Part shown: in pieces, positions 49,480 to 60,374 of the stretch
How the letters are laid out: every line of letters starts with the position of its first letter
Position numbering within the stretch: position 1 is the stretch's first letter
DNA from: Epiperipatus broadwayi
Taxonomy: Eukaryota; Onychophora; Udeonychophora; Euonychophora; Peripatidae
DNA: 64,000 nucleotides
Direction: 5' to 3'
NCBI GenBank assembly: GCA_028023455.1
Contig: JAQFVV010012446.1
Location: forward strand, 5,955,501-6,019,500
Made by a program: the position numbers and the translations under genes
The notes under the pieces: model-generated
What the model was told of the DNA's origin: nothing
Databases searched by the model: none
Seen by the model: the letters and a program-made list of their open reading frames with translations, nothing else

Positions 49480-50100
49480 TATCGCAAGAGCACATTTTCG
49501 ATAGATTGGGCCTGTGAGGTGATGTGAAGAAGCTTGAACATGATTTTTGTAGGGCAAGCAGACTCCATTTACATTACAGAAATGATCTCAATGACAAACT
49601 AAGAGAGATGTAATAGTAATTGTCTTTGTAGGAGGATATGACACGATAGAATATAATAGAGGACTGTAATTAGAAAAGGTTAAAATGCAGCATCATAAGA
49701 CTTCTTTCAATTGAACAGATTTTGGGAATAGCCTTTGGCATCCATAGATATATTAATCGTTTACAGAATGATTTGTACAGATATCGCAAAGCTCATGTTT
49801 AACCTTTTTTTTATGCTTTGTGGATTTAAAATGGCAATGCTTATTTATAGGTGTCCTTTATTTTAAAATTAAGTCTTTATTGGATTGGACATATGAAACA
49901 AATGAATAGTACAAGATTTCAAACCAGGTTTTTACGATGAAGAAGTTACAAGACAAGAATAGCCCACCATGTTCAACATGAAGATGTATTTGTAGTTCAC
50001 AGATTGATTTGGATATTTCTACTGTATTTTCTTGCCCTCCCTCTCTTCGCATGGAGTTGGAATGACTATACTTGTTCTCAAGAAGCTGCTATTATGTGTG
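49480..50100 (+). mobile_element. LINE 3' end fragments
   Basis: Two pieces. At 49505-49600 the frame after ...R.IGPVR reads LEHDFCRASRLHLHYRNDLN, matching the unit amplified at 28.4 kb; at about 49790 it ends YRYRKAHV-stop, like the ORF2 C terminus. At 49868-49940 another frame reads YWIGHMKQMNSTRF, the RWIGHVKRM motif of LINE ORF2, as at the window end. Both are frameshifted relics. Confidence 0.6.
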
Positions 50101-50559
50101 TTTATAAGTAGATAACAATACCTTCACAAATATATTGTTTTGTTTTATAAAAAATTCAAACATACAAACATTAATTTTGTTTTAATTATAATGAGCAATC
50201 GTTATCTACCTTTTCCAATATATATTTTAGATATTAGCTTTCATTAGAATCGTACTTAATTGATAAGAATTTGAAAACTGTTTTGATGGAAATAAATTTG
50301 AAGTCTATTTATTTATTTTTTTACACGGGTGATTATTTTATGTAAACACTTGTGCAATCCTATATCAATTATCTTTATTTATTTTTTTCATTTAATCATT
50401 ACCTATAAAGGATTGAATTTTTTATCCATGCTGTGTGTGGGTGTATGGTTCTAGTCTTCTATTCTTATCTCAAAGAAGACTATCCAACCATAAATAATCA
50501 AAAGACCGCATTAAAAAAAATATTTCCAAAGGATATGTGTATCTGAACAGATTAATTAC

Positions 50560-50770
50560 ATACTAAGCACATGGACATTCATCGTGAAATACTCGAAGCA
50601 TGTGCATTAAATCACAACAGTAGACCATATATTTCAAAAATAAGTGGTATACAATGATGAAAAAACATCAGATAATATCAACATCAAGATTATCAGTTAG
50701 TGATAGAATGAAAATATCTAATAAGAAATTGATTCAAATTATTTTTATACTTGAAAAAATCGAAATCTCT
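50560..50770 (+). repeat. Unclassified interspersed repeat, family D
   Basis: Second copy of the repeat at 36225-36470, matching over about 150-180 bp with substitutions. Ends near aatcgaaatctctagtgggt. Confidence 0.6.
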
Positions 50771-50904
50771 AGTGGGTAGCACAAACCCTCACTATGGGCT
50801 GTATTTTTGGATAGCTATGATCTAAAATATATATATTCTTGTTAATAAGAGTCCCTACTTAAAATACATACACAACTTATATGTATAATATTAGTTGGTT
50901 CTAA

Positions 50905-51100
50905 CCAGGCCAGCTCAACAGACAATAGTGGTCAGTAAATGGGTGTCTACCTGTTCACTAGAGGATAGAAAACTACTAAAAGCTTATCACCCAGAAATTG
51001 GGTAGCCAGATGAGTATTGCCTACTTCTTTACTCTTTTCTCTTAAGGGGTTATCGGAGAGTCTTTGCTCTACCCTACATTAAGCTGTTACATCTTTTCTA
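50905..51100 (+). repeat. SINE family G, 3' portion
   Basis: ggtcagtaaatgggtgtcta matches 38100, and cacccagaaattgggtagcc with agatgagtattgcctac matches 56510-56545. The tRNA-like head is poorly preserved. Confidence 0.45.
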
Positions 51101-51270
51101 CTTTTATATGAATATTGAGCATTCCTCAAAATGATTTTTAATAATGCAAAGGGTGACCTTAAAAGACAAATGTTTTATTCTTATTTAATTAAACTATGCT
51201 GCTTAATAATGTTTTTAAAATTAAACGTATCAAATCCAATTAAATTAATCAAGTGTTTTATATTTTTGTA

Positions 51271-51945
51271 TATAGTATTTTTAAATATAGGGATTTGAAC
51301 TCAGACTTTCAAGCACCCTTCACCTATTCATACTATCTCATACCACTGATACACATGACCACATACATGTAGAAAAGATAAATAATCACCAATATACGTA
51401 TTCCACGCTAAACCAACACTCATCAGTTGGTCCAGATTTTCATCTCCTACATATGTATATAATCATTGCTCAGTTTATATTGATAGCAAATCTTCATACT
51501 TTAATTGACAGACTTCAATCCACTTCAATTCTTCAGCCATCCATACCATTGAAAATCTGATGATGGAAAGCCCAAATCCCATGCTGATGCCATTTTTATT
51601 GCTATGCGCAATTGACCTCAAGTCACTCTGATCCTTCATGTATAGGAAAGACCTTATTCATTTAAATACATAGAAGAGAGATGGGCAGGATGCAAGCTTA
51701 ATGTGTAAATATTTGAAATACATGCATTCTTCATATACCTGGAGCTTAATTGTAAATATAGGGGATTTGAACTCAGACTTTCAAGCACCCTTCAACTATC
51801 CATACTATCTCATATGACTGATGCACATGATAACATACATGTAGAAAAGATAAATAATCATCAATATTCGTATTTCATGCGAAACTAGCACTCATCAGTT
51901 GGTCCAGATTAATCTCCCCCACATATATATAATATGGTATTTTTA
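51271..51945 (-). repeat. Family A composite A-L-A element with possible 13-bp target duplication
   Basis: Two A units in direct orientation (about 51284-51520 and 51745-51932) flank one linker L (about 51520-51745), like a miniature element with terminal direct repeats or 1.5 units of an A-L tandem. The repeats tatagtattttta (51271-51283) and tatggtattttta (51933-51945), one mismatch, bracket it. The sense strand is minus by comparison with the 10.4-kb copy. Non-coding. Confidence 0.7.
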
Positions 51946-52364
51946 TTAATTTTTTTTTTAAAAAAAACATTTTTCCACGTTTTTTCTGATTAATTTTTTT
52001 AAGAGAATACTCAAGAATAAAATAAATCCACTTTAAAAAAAAAAATCACTAAGATATAAAAACTTGTCTTACTGTTGTGTTATGACTTTCAATATGTGCC
52101 TTAAATCAAATAAAGAAATTTATTTTAAATTGATATGTTAATTTATTAAATACATGCATTTTTCAATTTTTTTTCTCTCTTTATTACCAATAATTTCAGA
52201 TAAATACATTAATAATTATTACTAAACATTTATCCTTAGCCCAGTTATAAAGTTTAATCCACGGTTAAAAATTTTAATATATATTTTTTAATTATTCGTG
52301 AACACGGAGTAACTCAATGTCACCCCCCCCCATAACATTTTATTTTTTAAAACTCTGATTTAAA

Positions 52365-52500
52365 AGACCTAGAAGGAGACCAGTTGTGAGGTAGATGAAT
52401 CAAATAAGGAAGTTTATTGCTATGATGTCAATCTGGATTAAGAACTTCATTCTACAGTGGAACCATAATGGGTCTTCTGATCATGATGATGAATGTAAGC
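52365..52500 (+). mobile_element. LINE 3' end fragment
   Basis: Blocks agaaggagaccagttgtgag, gtagatgaatcaaataagga, ttcattctacagtggaacca, then tgatgatgaa. Same 3' end as 12845 and 63165 (…WM(D/N)(E/Q)IRK…FILQW…), severely truncated. Confidence 0.6.
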
Positions 52501-53014
52501 TCCAAAGAGTTTTTGACATTAAAATTCTATAATATCATATGCAGCCACTCGTAAGTCTAGCTATGGTAATTCAGAAGAAGAAAGGCTAGAAAGACAAAGA
52601 GTAAAAAGTTAAAAAATAAATTTTGTGATGATCATAATTTGTGAATTACAAGTCTGTTCACTTAATGTCACACACTAGTTTTGAACTTGTTTATTTGACA
52701 TCTTGCGAGAGTATCTTTTGTAGAGATATTTAATTTGGGAAAGATTTCAACATCTTACCTAGTTGTGTTTTTCACTATATTCTATTTTGAATATCATTTT
52801 GCCAGTGAAAGCAATCATTATGTTATGTTTTTAGATCATATTAATGTATATAAGTCTCATTTATTTATGAAAATTTGAATTCGCCATCAAATTCTTTTTA
52901 GGAAGTCTTTTGCCATTCAATTACTTCGCGTGTCTCATCCATGAGGATACATGTTTTTTTACATTATGTCTTGCTAGTGTATTTTTAGAATCTTAATAGA
53001 ACATTCTTGAATGA

Positions 53015-53900
53015 AATTTTTCTAGTTCTTTTGCACAGTGTAATGACTGATTCTCTATCCAAGCTGCCTGAAACGCTGTCTCTAAATCAATGTTATCTAT
53101 TGCATACTGACATAGTTTAACTATTCACCACAAATATTTTAATGGTGATAGCATGTCCAGATCATAAGTTATGACATCATCATCATTGTCAATCATTATT
53201 AGTCCACTGCAGGATGAACGTCTCTCCAAGTTCAAACCATGTTCTCTGATCTTTAGCTTCTTTTTTCCACATCACCCCTGCACACTTTCTTATTTCATCC
53301 ATCCATTCATCTCACGTGTGGTCTCTTTCTGAGTCTTTTACAATCTCTTGGAATCCAGTTTAAGATTTCAATTGTTCGTCTATTATCATCTCTTTTAGCA
53401 ATATGTCCAGCCCAACTCCACTTCAGTCTTTTAATTTTTTCAACGATGTCAGTAACACCTTTTTGTTCTCTTACCTATATATTGCGTTTTTGATCTCTTC
53501 TTGTTACAGTTATGACATGAAATGTGATTAATTTTTATTTTTTTGTTGATCATTTTCAATGGCATCCCTATCATTATGAAATATGAAATCTTGCAAACGG
53601 ATAACGTTCTTCTGACTTGTGGATTCATTGCCATACACATTATTTCAAACATTTTAGTCACAGTTTTGGCTCATTTAAAGCAAAATTTAATATTGGAGTG
53701 TTTTTCTAATTTGTGTTAAGATATGAAGCATACTATCACATTACATGTTATAACTTGTGATCCAGATATATTAGAGCTTTACAATTTTTTGTGATGATTA
53801 GCAAAACTATGTCATTACATAATACATACATTCATTCAGAGGTCGCGCTGAAGGCAGCTTGGTGAGAAAACCACTCCTTTTTTTCTCTGAGACTCACTGT
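53015..53900 (-). mobile_element. Mariner-like foldback, interrupted by a LINE
   Basis: A mariner 5' end on + (53030-53166: tccaagctgcctgaaacgct, catgtccagatcataagtta) continues after the LINE at 53508 (atgacatgaaatgtgatt). It is mirrored by an inverted 5' end at 53735-53890 (gaaggcagcttggtgagaaa). Between them, on the minus strand, lies an HTH remnant with VYGNESTSQKN (53660-53550). Same architecture as 21.3 and 57.5 kb. No catalytic domain. Confidence 0.65.
53167..53518 (-). mobile_element. 5'-truncated LINE insertion with 11-bp target duplication
   Basis: The direct repeat agttatgacat is exact at 53167-53177 and 53508-53518. The 330-bp insert starts with an atcatcatc run (the GATGAT-type tail inverted) and contains, inverted, the WM(D)E, CKR and GHIA(K/R)R regions of the LINE C terminus (attcatctcacgtgtggtct; ttttagcaatatgtccagcc). 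A textbook short LINE insertion, here into the mariner-like element. Confidence 0.85.
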
Positions 53901-55040
53901 TTTTGTTACGTTAACATGACGGCTAAGTCTCGCCTCCATATACTAGATCGATAAAAATATATAATTATTTTATTGTGACAAATATATTACTACATTGAAA
54001 TATTAACCTATTAAATGCAGTGACAGCACATTGAAGTCTGTGCTGTATCTCAATTTTAAATCTATATCACTAATCTTAAGACCTTTAAATTTTTTTTAAG
54101 ATTCATACATTAAATTTTATGAAATACATAAAATATTGTAAAAGCTATGTAAGCACCTCAAAAATCATTTTATCAATGTTATATACGTTATTAATTATAC
54201 AAGCTATACAATTTGTATAAATTAACAACAGAGGTGAAAGAAAACACTAAATTAATGAATGAAAGGCGGATAGAGCTAGTTCCCCTTGGAGAAACGACGC
54301 AGTCATCCTTCGTTTTCCGTGATCAAAAGGATATTTGGTGGTAATACTGCTACATTTTTTCATACTTATTATTATCAAAGTCAGACTTCTTTTGTTATTA
54401 TTGAGGCTAATTGGAATCTTAATTATTAGTTGTTCAACATGAGTAGCTGCATCGCAAGGGCCACCTCTATTCTGAATATTTGAAATAAAACATTTAATTT
54501 ACATTGGTTAAAGTATTTGGAATGAGCTCAATAGCCTCGGAAAGAGCTCTTGTCAGGAAATATAATTTTTAAGGTAAAAAGTTAATTATGATTTGAAAGT
54601 CAGTTTTATTGCTATCACAGGCTATAAATGTAAAGGAAAAGAATCAGCTAACCCATTGAAAAACAATTAAAAGAGCACAAAGTAATGATCAAAGAGGAAG
54701 AAAACAGATGTACCATGCTAATACCAATGAATGTATATTCAGTTGGAAAAAGAAGACTACTGGACAAGAGAATTTGAAGAAGTTGCTCTCTTGAAGATGG
54801 CAAATAACTCTATAATTCATCCTAGTGTCATAATCCATATTTGGAAGCTGTTCAGTAATGGAGAAATCAGAAATGTCATCATAGATGAGTATATAAAATG
54901 TATTGACTGTTGCCAATGACTGAGTAGATTAGTTGTTAGATTATCATCTTAAATTCATTATTTACTAATTGAAAATTCCCAGGATCATTTACTAGGCTTA
55001 GTTCCATCACTGGTCAGGTCAGCAAATCTGAAGAAGAAAG

Positions 55041-55225
55041 GAGAATACTACTATTAAACAGGCAAACTCTTCATACAGTAGTGCCATCCTGTGCCAACCA
55101 GAGTAATCATTGGATGCCAGAAGGCATGTGCATAAAATCCCCATCTGGTGGCACTACTGTATGGAGTGTTTTAATAACAGTTATGTGCTAGCATAAGAGA
55201 TGGTGGTCATGTGAGAATACTACTA
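55041..55225. repeat. Short family B foldback with perfect 13-bp target duplication
   Basis: gagaatactacta occurs exactly at 55041-55053 and 55213-55225. The 159-bp insert begins ttaaacaggcaaactcttca and holds a shortened B arm (tagtgccatcctgtgccaac, gtgcataaaatccccatct). It turns directly into the inverted head (ggtggcactactgtatggag) and ends in the one-sided tail (gtgctagcataagagatggt, ggtcatgtg). This copy fixes the boundaries of family B and shows a retroposon-like target duplication. Confidence 0.85.
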
Positions 55226-56029
55226 CTTGAAATGCTATTATATTCCAACATGTGTTATTTCTAAATGTTCAAATGCCATCTTCACAAATTTTCAAACATT
55301 AAGTTGATGCAGTATTTGATTAATTATAATGATGGAAATAAGCTATACAAGAGGTATAACCCTGCCATGTTGATATAATGATGCACAATCATAAAGATTG
55401 ATTTTTTTTATCCTATTGATTTAAATATTAATATTTTATTATTGTCATAATAATATTTTTACTATTATTTCAGAGAATAGCCATATGAATTTTGTTCAAC
55501 TTTTTATTTGCTATAATTTAAGATAAGATTAGTTTCGGTTTCTATGAAATCTATTTTTATATAAACATATTTATATAAGAATTTTGCATTATTCAAACAG
55601 TCTAACAAATAAAGCAGTTTTGTATTTTGTCAGTAATAGGAATAACTTTTTTTTTTTTTAAAAAAAAAAAAATCATTTTTGGAAATAAAGATCGACTGAA
55701 TGGATTTTCACTCAAGTAAGTTAAATATATCTTGACTTATAGTTGTACTTGAGATAACAGAAGTGTTGAGATTGTTGTCATAGCTATTGAAATTATACTA
55801 TTTATAATTTAACTACTATCTCTTTATTGAGGATTTTGAGATTAGATGCGTTGTGTGTAAGGGAGGGGGGATTGGAATAATTAGTAGTAATCAGTAATAT
55901 AATAACTTAGTGTTATTAGTATCAAAGTTGTGAATGCAGAAAATTTGAGACTCACAAATCCAAGTATAATAATTTGGCATTGATAAATATTAAACAAATG
56001 GTGAGGTAATTTGTAAGACCTTTTGACTT

Positions 56030-56110
56030 AGGCCAACTGATGAGTGTTGTTTTATCATGAAATGCATCTTGGGGATCATTTGCCTTTGGTGAGGAGGGTG
56101 TTTGTTCATT
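56030..56110 (-). repeat. Degenerate family A fragment
   Basis: ggccaactgatgagtgttgt, ttatcatgaaatgcatcttg, gggatcatttgcctt align with the A unit. Weak. Confidence 0.4.
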
Positions 56111-56294
56111 CATCAAGAATATGAAATAGAAGTTTTTACTTATTCCATGTGTTTACATTTAATTTTATCTGAAAAGGGATGGGTGTGCAGTGAAAGAGGG
56201 TGGTCTCACTTTCTGCACTGATAGGTGTTTGCAATATGGTGGCGATGAAGAGTGCTTTTGTAAAAAAGCCCCAAAAACTTATATTTGTATCGAT

Positions 56295-56560
56295 TGTAAG
56301 TCTTGTGTGGTATAATGTTTAGCATATTGTTTGCCATGTTCACAACCTAGAATTTGAATTTGGATGGAGGTTGGAAAACAATTTTTTTAAGAAGCTGGCC
56401 CATAACCATCCTAACTGGACATTCAGTAGTAGACTAATCTTTGAGTATACAGTCATTCCTTTTTGTTAAAAGATTAAATAAGGGAGGAAAACCATGAAGC
56501 CTCTTCACTCGGAAATTGATTAGTCTGATGAGTATTATTAATTACTATGACAACAGATGA
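56295..56560 (+). repeat. tRNA-derived SINE, family G
   Basis: Head gtcttgtgtggtataatgtt, B-box-like gaatttgaatttggatgg, and 3' part cactcggaaattgattagtc plus tgatgagtatt shared with 50990-51030. The longest copy of this family in the window. Confidence 0.5.
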
Positions 56561-57454
56561 TGAGAATGCCTTTAATGGCTAATTTATTTTTATATTATGA
56601 GAAAGAAGGATTGAGACTGAAAATGAATGTATATGTTGTTGTTATGAATGAGGGTCTTTAACTGCCCTCTGTTAGCACATTATTTAACTTAGATTTAAGA
56701 TGCTCAATAGTAATTCTGATTTGTGAACTGTGGCAGTACAGGATTCACAGGACAAGTTTCACAATAACATTCTTCATCAATTGAGGCAAGCCTTAATGCC
56801 AACTAATCACAGTAAGCTTGAATTTTATTTATATTGAGCAATTTCACTTTATTTTAATGTGTGTCTTACTTAAATAAAGAGCCAAGAGAGGGTGCTTAAA
56901 TATACTCATTCATAATATTATAATGGTCACAAACAGGTTAATGAACCACAGAAACAATTAATTATGAAAACAGAAATTGTAGTCTTTCGTTTTAGTTTTG
57001 ATGATTCTTCTTTTAGATTATTATTTACTTAAAATATTTTGCAACATGTTCACATCATGATTAAATCAGTTGCACTTGGTAAAACGGTCTAATAATTGAA
57101 TTTAGTTATACAAGGTAGTTAGTTATATTCCAAATTTTACTCGTGTCCATATTACTGAAGCATTGATCTATTATGTATTTGGAAATTATAATAAACCATG
57201 CCTCTTTATCCATATTATATGCGTGCTGTTGCATTTATAGAATTATTGCTGAATAATTTGTAGACTAGCCATACATTATTTGATTCAGATCTGCTATTAT
57301 GCTATAGATTATGTAGTCAAATTAATTTGTATAATTGTCCTTTTTGATCATTAAATTTATTTTAAAAAAACAGTAACTATTTATATAAGTTGTTGAAATT
57401 TATTATAAACTTAGCTTTTACTCCTTCTTTACTTTAGACATACTCTGTTATTGC

Positions 57455-57960
57455 GATACTTAGTATGTCTCCATGAAAAAATGACTAATTGTCTCTCCAA
57501 ATTAACATTTGTTATGTAACAATGTAGGTTAACTATTTACCACAGACATTTTAAGGTGTTAGAATATCTGAATTGTGAACTAGACTTGAAATTTGTATTT
57601 CAAACCGTTATCAATTATTTCTGATGTTTTCTATGCCACCATGAAATCTTGCAAACTGCTTGAAAATATTTTTGCAATTCGTGGCTTCGTTACCATCCAC
57701 AGTTTGAATCATTTGAAACATTACGGTAACAGTTTTGACCAATTTAAAACAAAATTTAATGTTAGCATGTTGTTCCATCCTGAGTTAAAGTATGCAACAC
57801 ATTTCATATCATAAGTCAAGAAGTAGGGGTGCTAATGGCAATATTTTTGTGATGAATAACTAAACTATTTCACTATATAAAACATTTGTTGATTTAGAGG
57901 TGGAGCTTCAGGCAGCTTGGAGAGAGAGAACCAATCAACTTTTTACTGGGACACTGCATA
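57455..57960 (-). mobile_element. Mariner-like foldback element
   Basis: A left 5'-end arm (gactaattgtctctccaa, gttaactatttaccacagac) is mirrored at right (gaataactaaactatttcac, aggcagcttggagagagaga, accaatcaactttttactgg). The minus strand between them, with frameshifts, reads KFCFKLVKTVTVMFQM, then QTVDGNEATNCKNIFKQFAR, then FHGGIENI, the transposase HTH. No DDD domain. Third copy with the same order. Confidence 0.7.
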
Positions 57961-59079
57961 AAAACACTTTTTAAATATATATATATACTTTTATTGAAAT
58001 GAAAAATTTCAACTGCTTTGGACAGTCACCTTATAATAATAATAAAAAAGAACACTTTAAAATCAATGAATATATAAAATCCATGATATATCTATATATT
58101 ATATATGTCAGTGCAACATTTTGCTGTATAGTTTGTTTGTTTTTTTGAAACAATATACCATACTCTTTATTCATACTTGGGACTAAATAGAACTTCGTTT
58201 TATACTGTTGTTGAGTCTCGCTTAGTCATACGACAGTTACAAGTTTTAGTTCACTGCAAGAAATTATTTTCTGTTCTTATTTGTACACATTGCTCACTTT
58301 CATCACTAAATCATTTATTTATTCCTGTTATTGTTGACAATAATTTATCGTCATTGAGTTACGTTGCAATGTAAAATGAAAGCAAGAATTTTGCATAAAC
58401 AGATAAAAATAGTAGAGAACATAAAGAATATCTTTTGAGAGAAAAGAGCCAATGTTGGCTTGGTTCCAAGCACATTTGGAAGATATGTGCGAAGCTCTAT
58501 CTTACAGTTGTTCTGGGCTTTAGAAAATGATCACATGTTGAATTGAGGCATGAAATTCTTACAACACAAATTTCAGTAAGGCATTTATTTTGTAATTAGG
58601 ATTTTAAATTTTTTATTTTACTTGTAAATTTAATAATATTCTTTATGAGCATAAATATTATAGTCTAATCACTTAGTTAATATTAATCCTAATTTTTTAA
58701 ACACATATAATTATTGTAATATATATGGAAATTCCTGTTTAAGTTGGCACATTAGTGATTTGTTGCTATTATTAACATTCCCAGCCAGGTGGGGAAAAAC
58801 GTCTGATTCTTGAAGAATTGAAGGTACTAAAATAAATAGTTATTGAACTCATTTCCAGATCTGTATAACTGTTCAAAAAGATTTGACTCAAGTTCAAAAC
58901 TTTTGGCTGCTTTGAATTTCAAGTTTTTTAGCTTCTCGTGTAAAATGGAGTTGCAGGGTGCATATCTGTACATCTCTTACAACTTATGAATCTCAGGCTT
59001 CATTGATAAATGCAAAAATGAGTGAGCTGGTGAGGATTTATATACTAAGAATAAGGATTTTATATATTTCTAGCAGTTA

Positions 59080-59135
59080 CTGATTATTCAAACTTACACT
59101 AGATGGCACTAGAGTGGAGAGTTGCTCTTATTATT
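59080..59135 (-). repeat. Family B end fragment
   Basis: cttacactagatggcactag and agtggagagttgct match the inverted B head. Fragment only. Confidence 0.4.
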
Positions 59136-59763
59136 GTACTTATCTTCTTCATCATCGTTGTCATCTTCTAAAGTCATAGTGAAATGTAAAGCAAAAAATC
59201 AGTGTAGAATATAAGGTGTTTTCTGTAATTTTTGCTAAATTATTCCCCCCACCCTGTTTATATGTGGTTTTTCATTTCTTAAAAGCCATTGGTATGCAGA
59301 AATTTTGTTCAAAATTGTGAAAAGGATCATTTGTTTGCTTGAAAGCAACACTTACCTTAACACTGCCTTTTTGATATGGATTGCTGAATTTGATTTACTG
59401 TAAAGTTGAATATGTGAGTATATAAATTTTGCCTTTAAAAATGGAATTAAAAATTATTTTGAGTATTAGAAAAGAATATTGCAATTTATAAAGTTACTTG
59501 ATCATTATTTATTTTATTTTATTATAAATAGATTTTTGAAAATGTTTGTTCTTTTTCCTTTGAACAATCTTTAAATGTTAAAATATAATAAAAATATATT
59601 TTATTAAAAAAATTAATTATAATAAGTTTTGGCATATAATTCTGTTAGTGCAGGTAGATAGATTGATAAAAGGTTAATCATTACATGAATATTAGGTTAA
59701 ATACATAAGGACTGTGCTTATTAGTAAATTTACTTTATTAACTAAAGGTATTATTATTTTTAG

Positions 59764-59910
59764 GATCAGATTTAAACCTAGGCATAGAATTTGACCGAAG
59801 AGATTCTAACGAAACCATGCCTGCAGTCAAACATAAAGAAGTTAACTATTTGGGAATGTTCGAGTATAAGAAGGAGAATGAACCTCATCTAATCAGAAAC
59901 ATTATCATCG
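59764..59910 (+). CDS. MYO5: Myosin V heavy chain, internal exon: linker and start of the globular tail
   Basis: 147 nt, phase 1 in and out. It encodes a variable linker (SDLNLGIEFDRRDSNETM) followed by the conserved entry to the cargo-binding globular tail: KHKEVNYLGMFEYKKENE, then PHLIRNIII. This matches the family pattern (F/L)GM(L/F)EYKKEDE..L..N(L/I)I. The globular tail binds cargo adaptors and, in the folded inhibited state, the motor head. The acceptor is AG at 59762-59763 and the donor GTGAGA at 59911. The following intron is only 312 bp, against 16.3 kb before it. Confidence 0.95.
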
Positions 59911-60222
59911 GTGAGACACTAGGTTTATTAAAAAAAAAAAGTTATATTTATAGTTAATGTTGTTCTCTGAATATTTTTTGACTATATGTATATAAATCAC
60001 ATGAACCTAGCTAGTGTTTAAATAAACCAATAGAATATCAGCAATCTGTTGTCATGGCAACATTCAGATATTAAATGGATTTTCATTTATTATCTGGATG
60101 TTGCTTTGATGAGATGTTGCTGATATTCTTTTGGTTTATTTAACACTATTCGAGAGAATGTGATTTACATATGATAACTAGTTATCTGTTGATAATTGTG
60201 ATTTATTAATATCATTTTTAAG
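59911..60222 (+). other. Myosin V intron, 312 bp, containing a palindrome
   Basis: The only short intron in the visible gene, bounded by GTGAGA and TTTTTAAG. Nearly half of it is a 135-bp inverted repeat (60013-60147), annotated separately. Confidence 0.92.
60013..60147. repeat. 135-bp palindrome inside the 312-bp myosin intron
   Basis: Arms of about 57 bp: agtgtttaaataaaccaata, then gaatatcagcaat, against the inverse ending ttggtttatttaacact; the loop is about 20 bp around aaatggattttcattta. It starts about 100 nt after exon 59764-59910 and ends 75 nt before exon 60223. Foldback insertion of unknown class; a hairpin here would bring the two exons close together. Confidence 0.85.
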
Positions 60223-60374
60223 ATTTGAAACCAAATATAGCAGTGAATCTTCTGCCGGGATTACCTGCATATGTTCTATTCATGTGCATCAGACATACAG
60301 ATTATATAAATGATGATGAAAAAGTGAGGTCTCTATTAACCAATACGATCAACGGTGTTAAGAAAGTAATCAAG
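60223..60374 (+). CDS. MYO5: Myosin V heavy chain, internal exon: globular (DIL) tail, N-terminal part
   Basis: 152 nt, phase 1 in and phase 0 out. It encodes [18 protein letters not shown], then [15 protein letters not shown], then [18 protein letters not shown], almost a consensus of the myosin V globular tail (LKP..AVNL.PGLPAY.LFMC.RH.DY.NDD.KVRSLLT.TIN..KK). It is the clearest host coding sequence in the window. The acceptor is AG at 60221-60222 and the donor GTAAGG at 60375. About three quarters of the globular tail must follow. No further exon was found in 60375-64000, so the gene continues past the window end. The open frame running on past 60374 is intron read-through. Confidence 0.97.

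Larger units (their letters stand above)
43481..59763 (+). other. Myosin V intron, 16,283 bp, repeat-filled
   Basis: Bounded by GTAAGC and an AG after a T-rich tract. Repeats are annotated separately. Nothing recognisable in 43485-43960, 44130-44990, 45340-47390 (46100-46700 is pyrimidine-rich), 47485-48155, 48350-49100, 50110-50555, 51105-51265, 51950-52360, 52505-53005, 53905-55035, 55230-56025, 56565-57450, 57965-59075 and 59140-59760. Confidence 0.85.

Noticed and set aside
54731-54919. 62-residue open frame with plausible-looking composition (REFEEVALLKMANN)
   Set aside because: No homologue recognised, stops directly upstream, no splice support; could be a transposon remnant.
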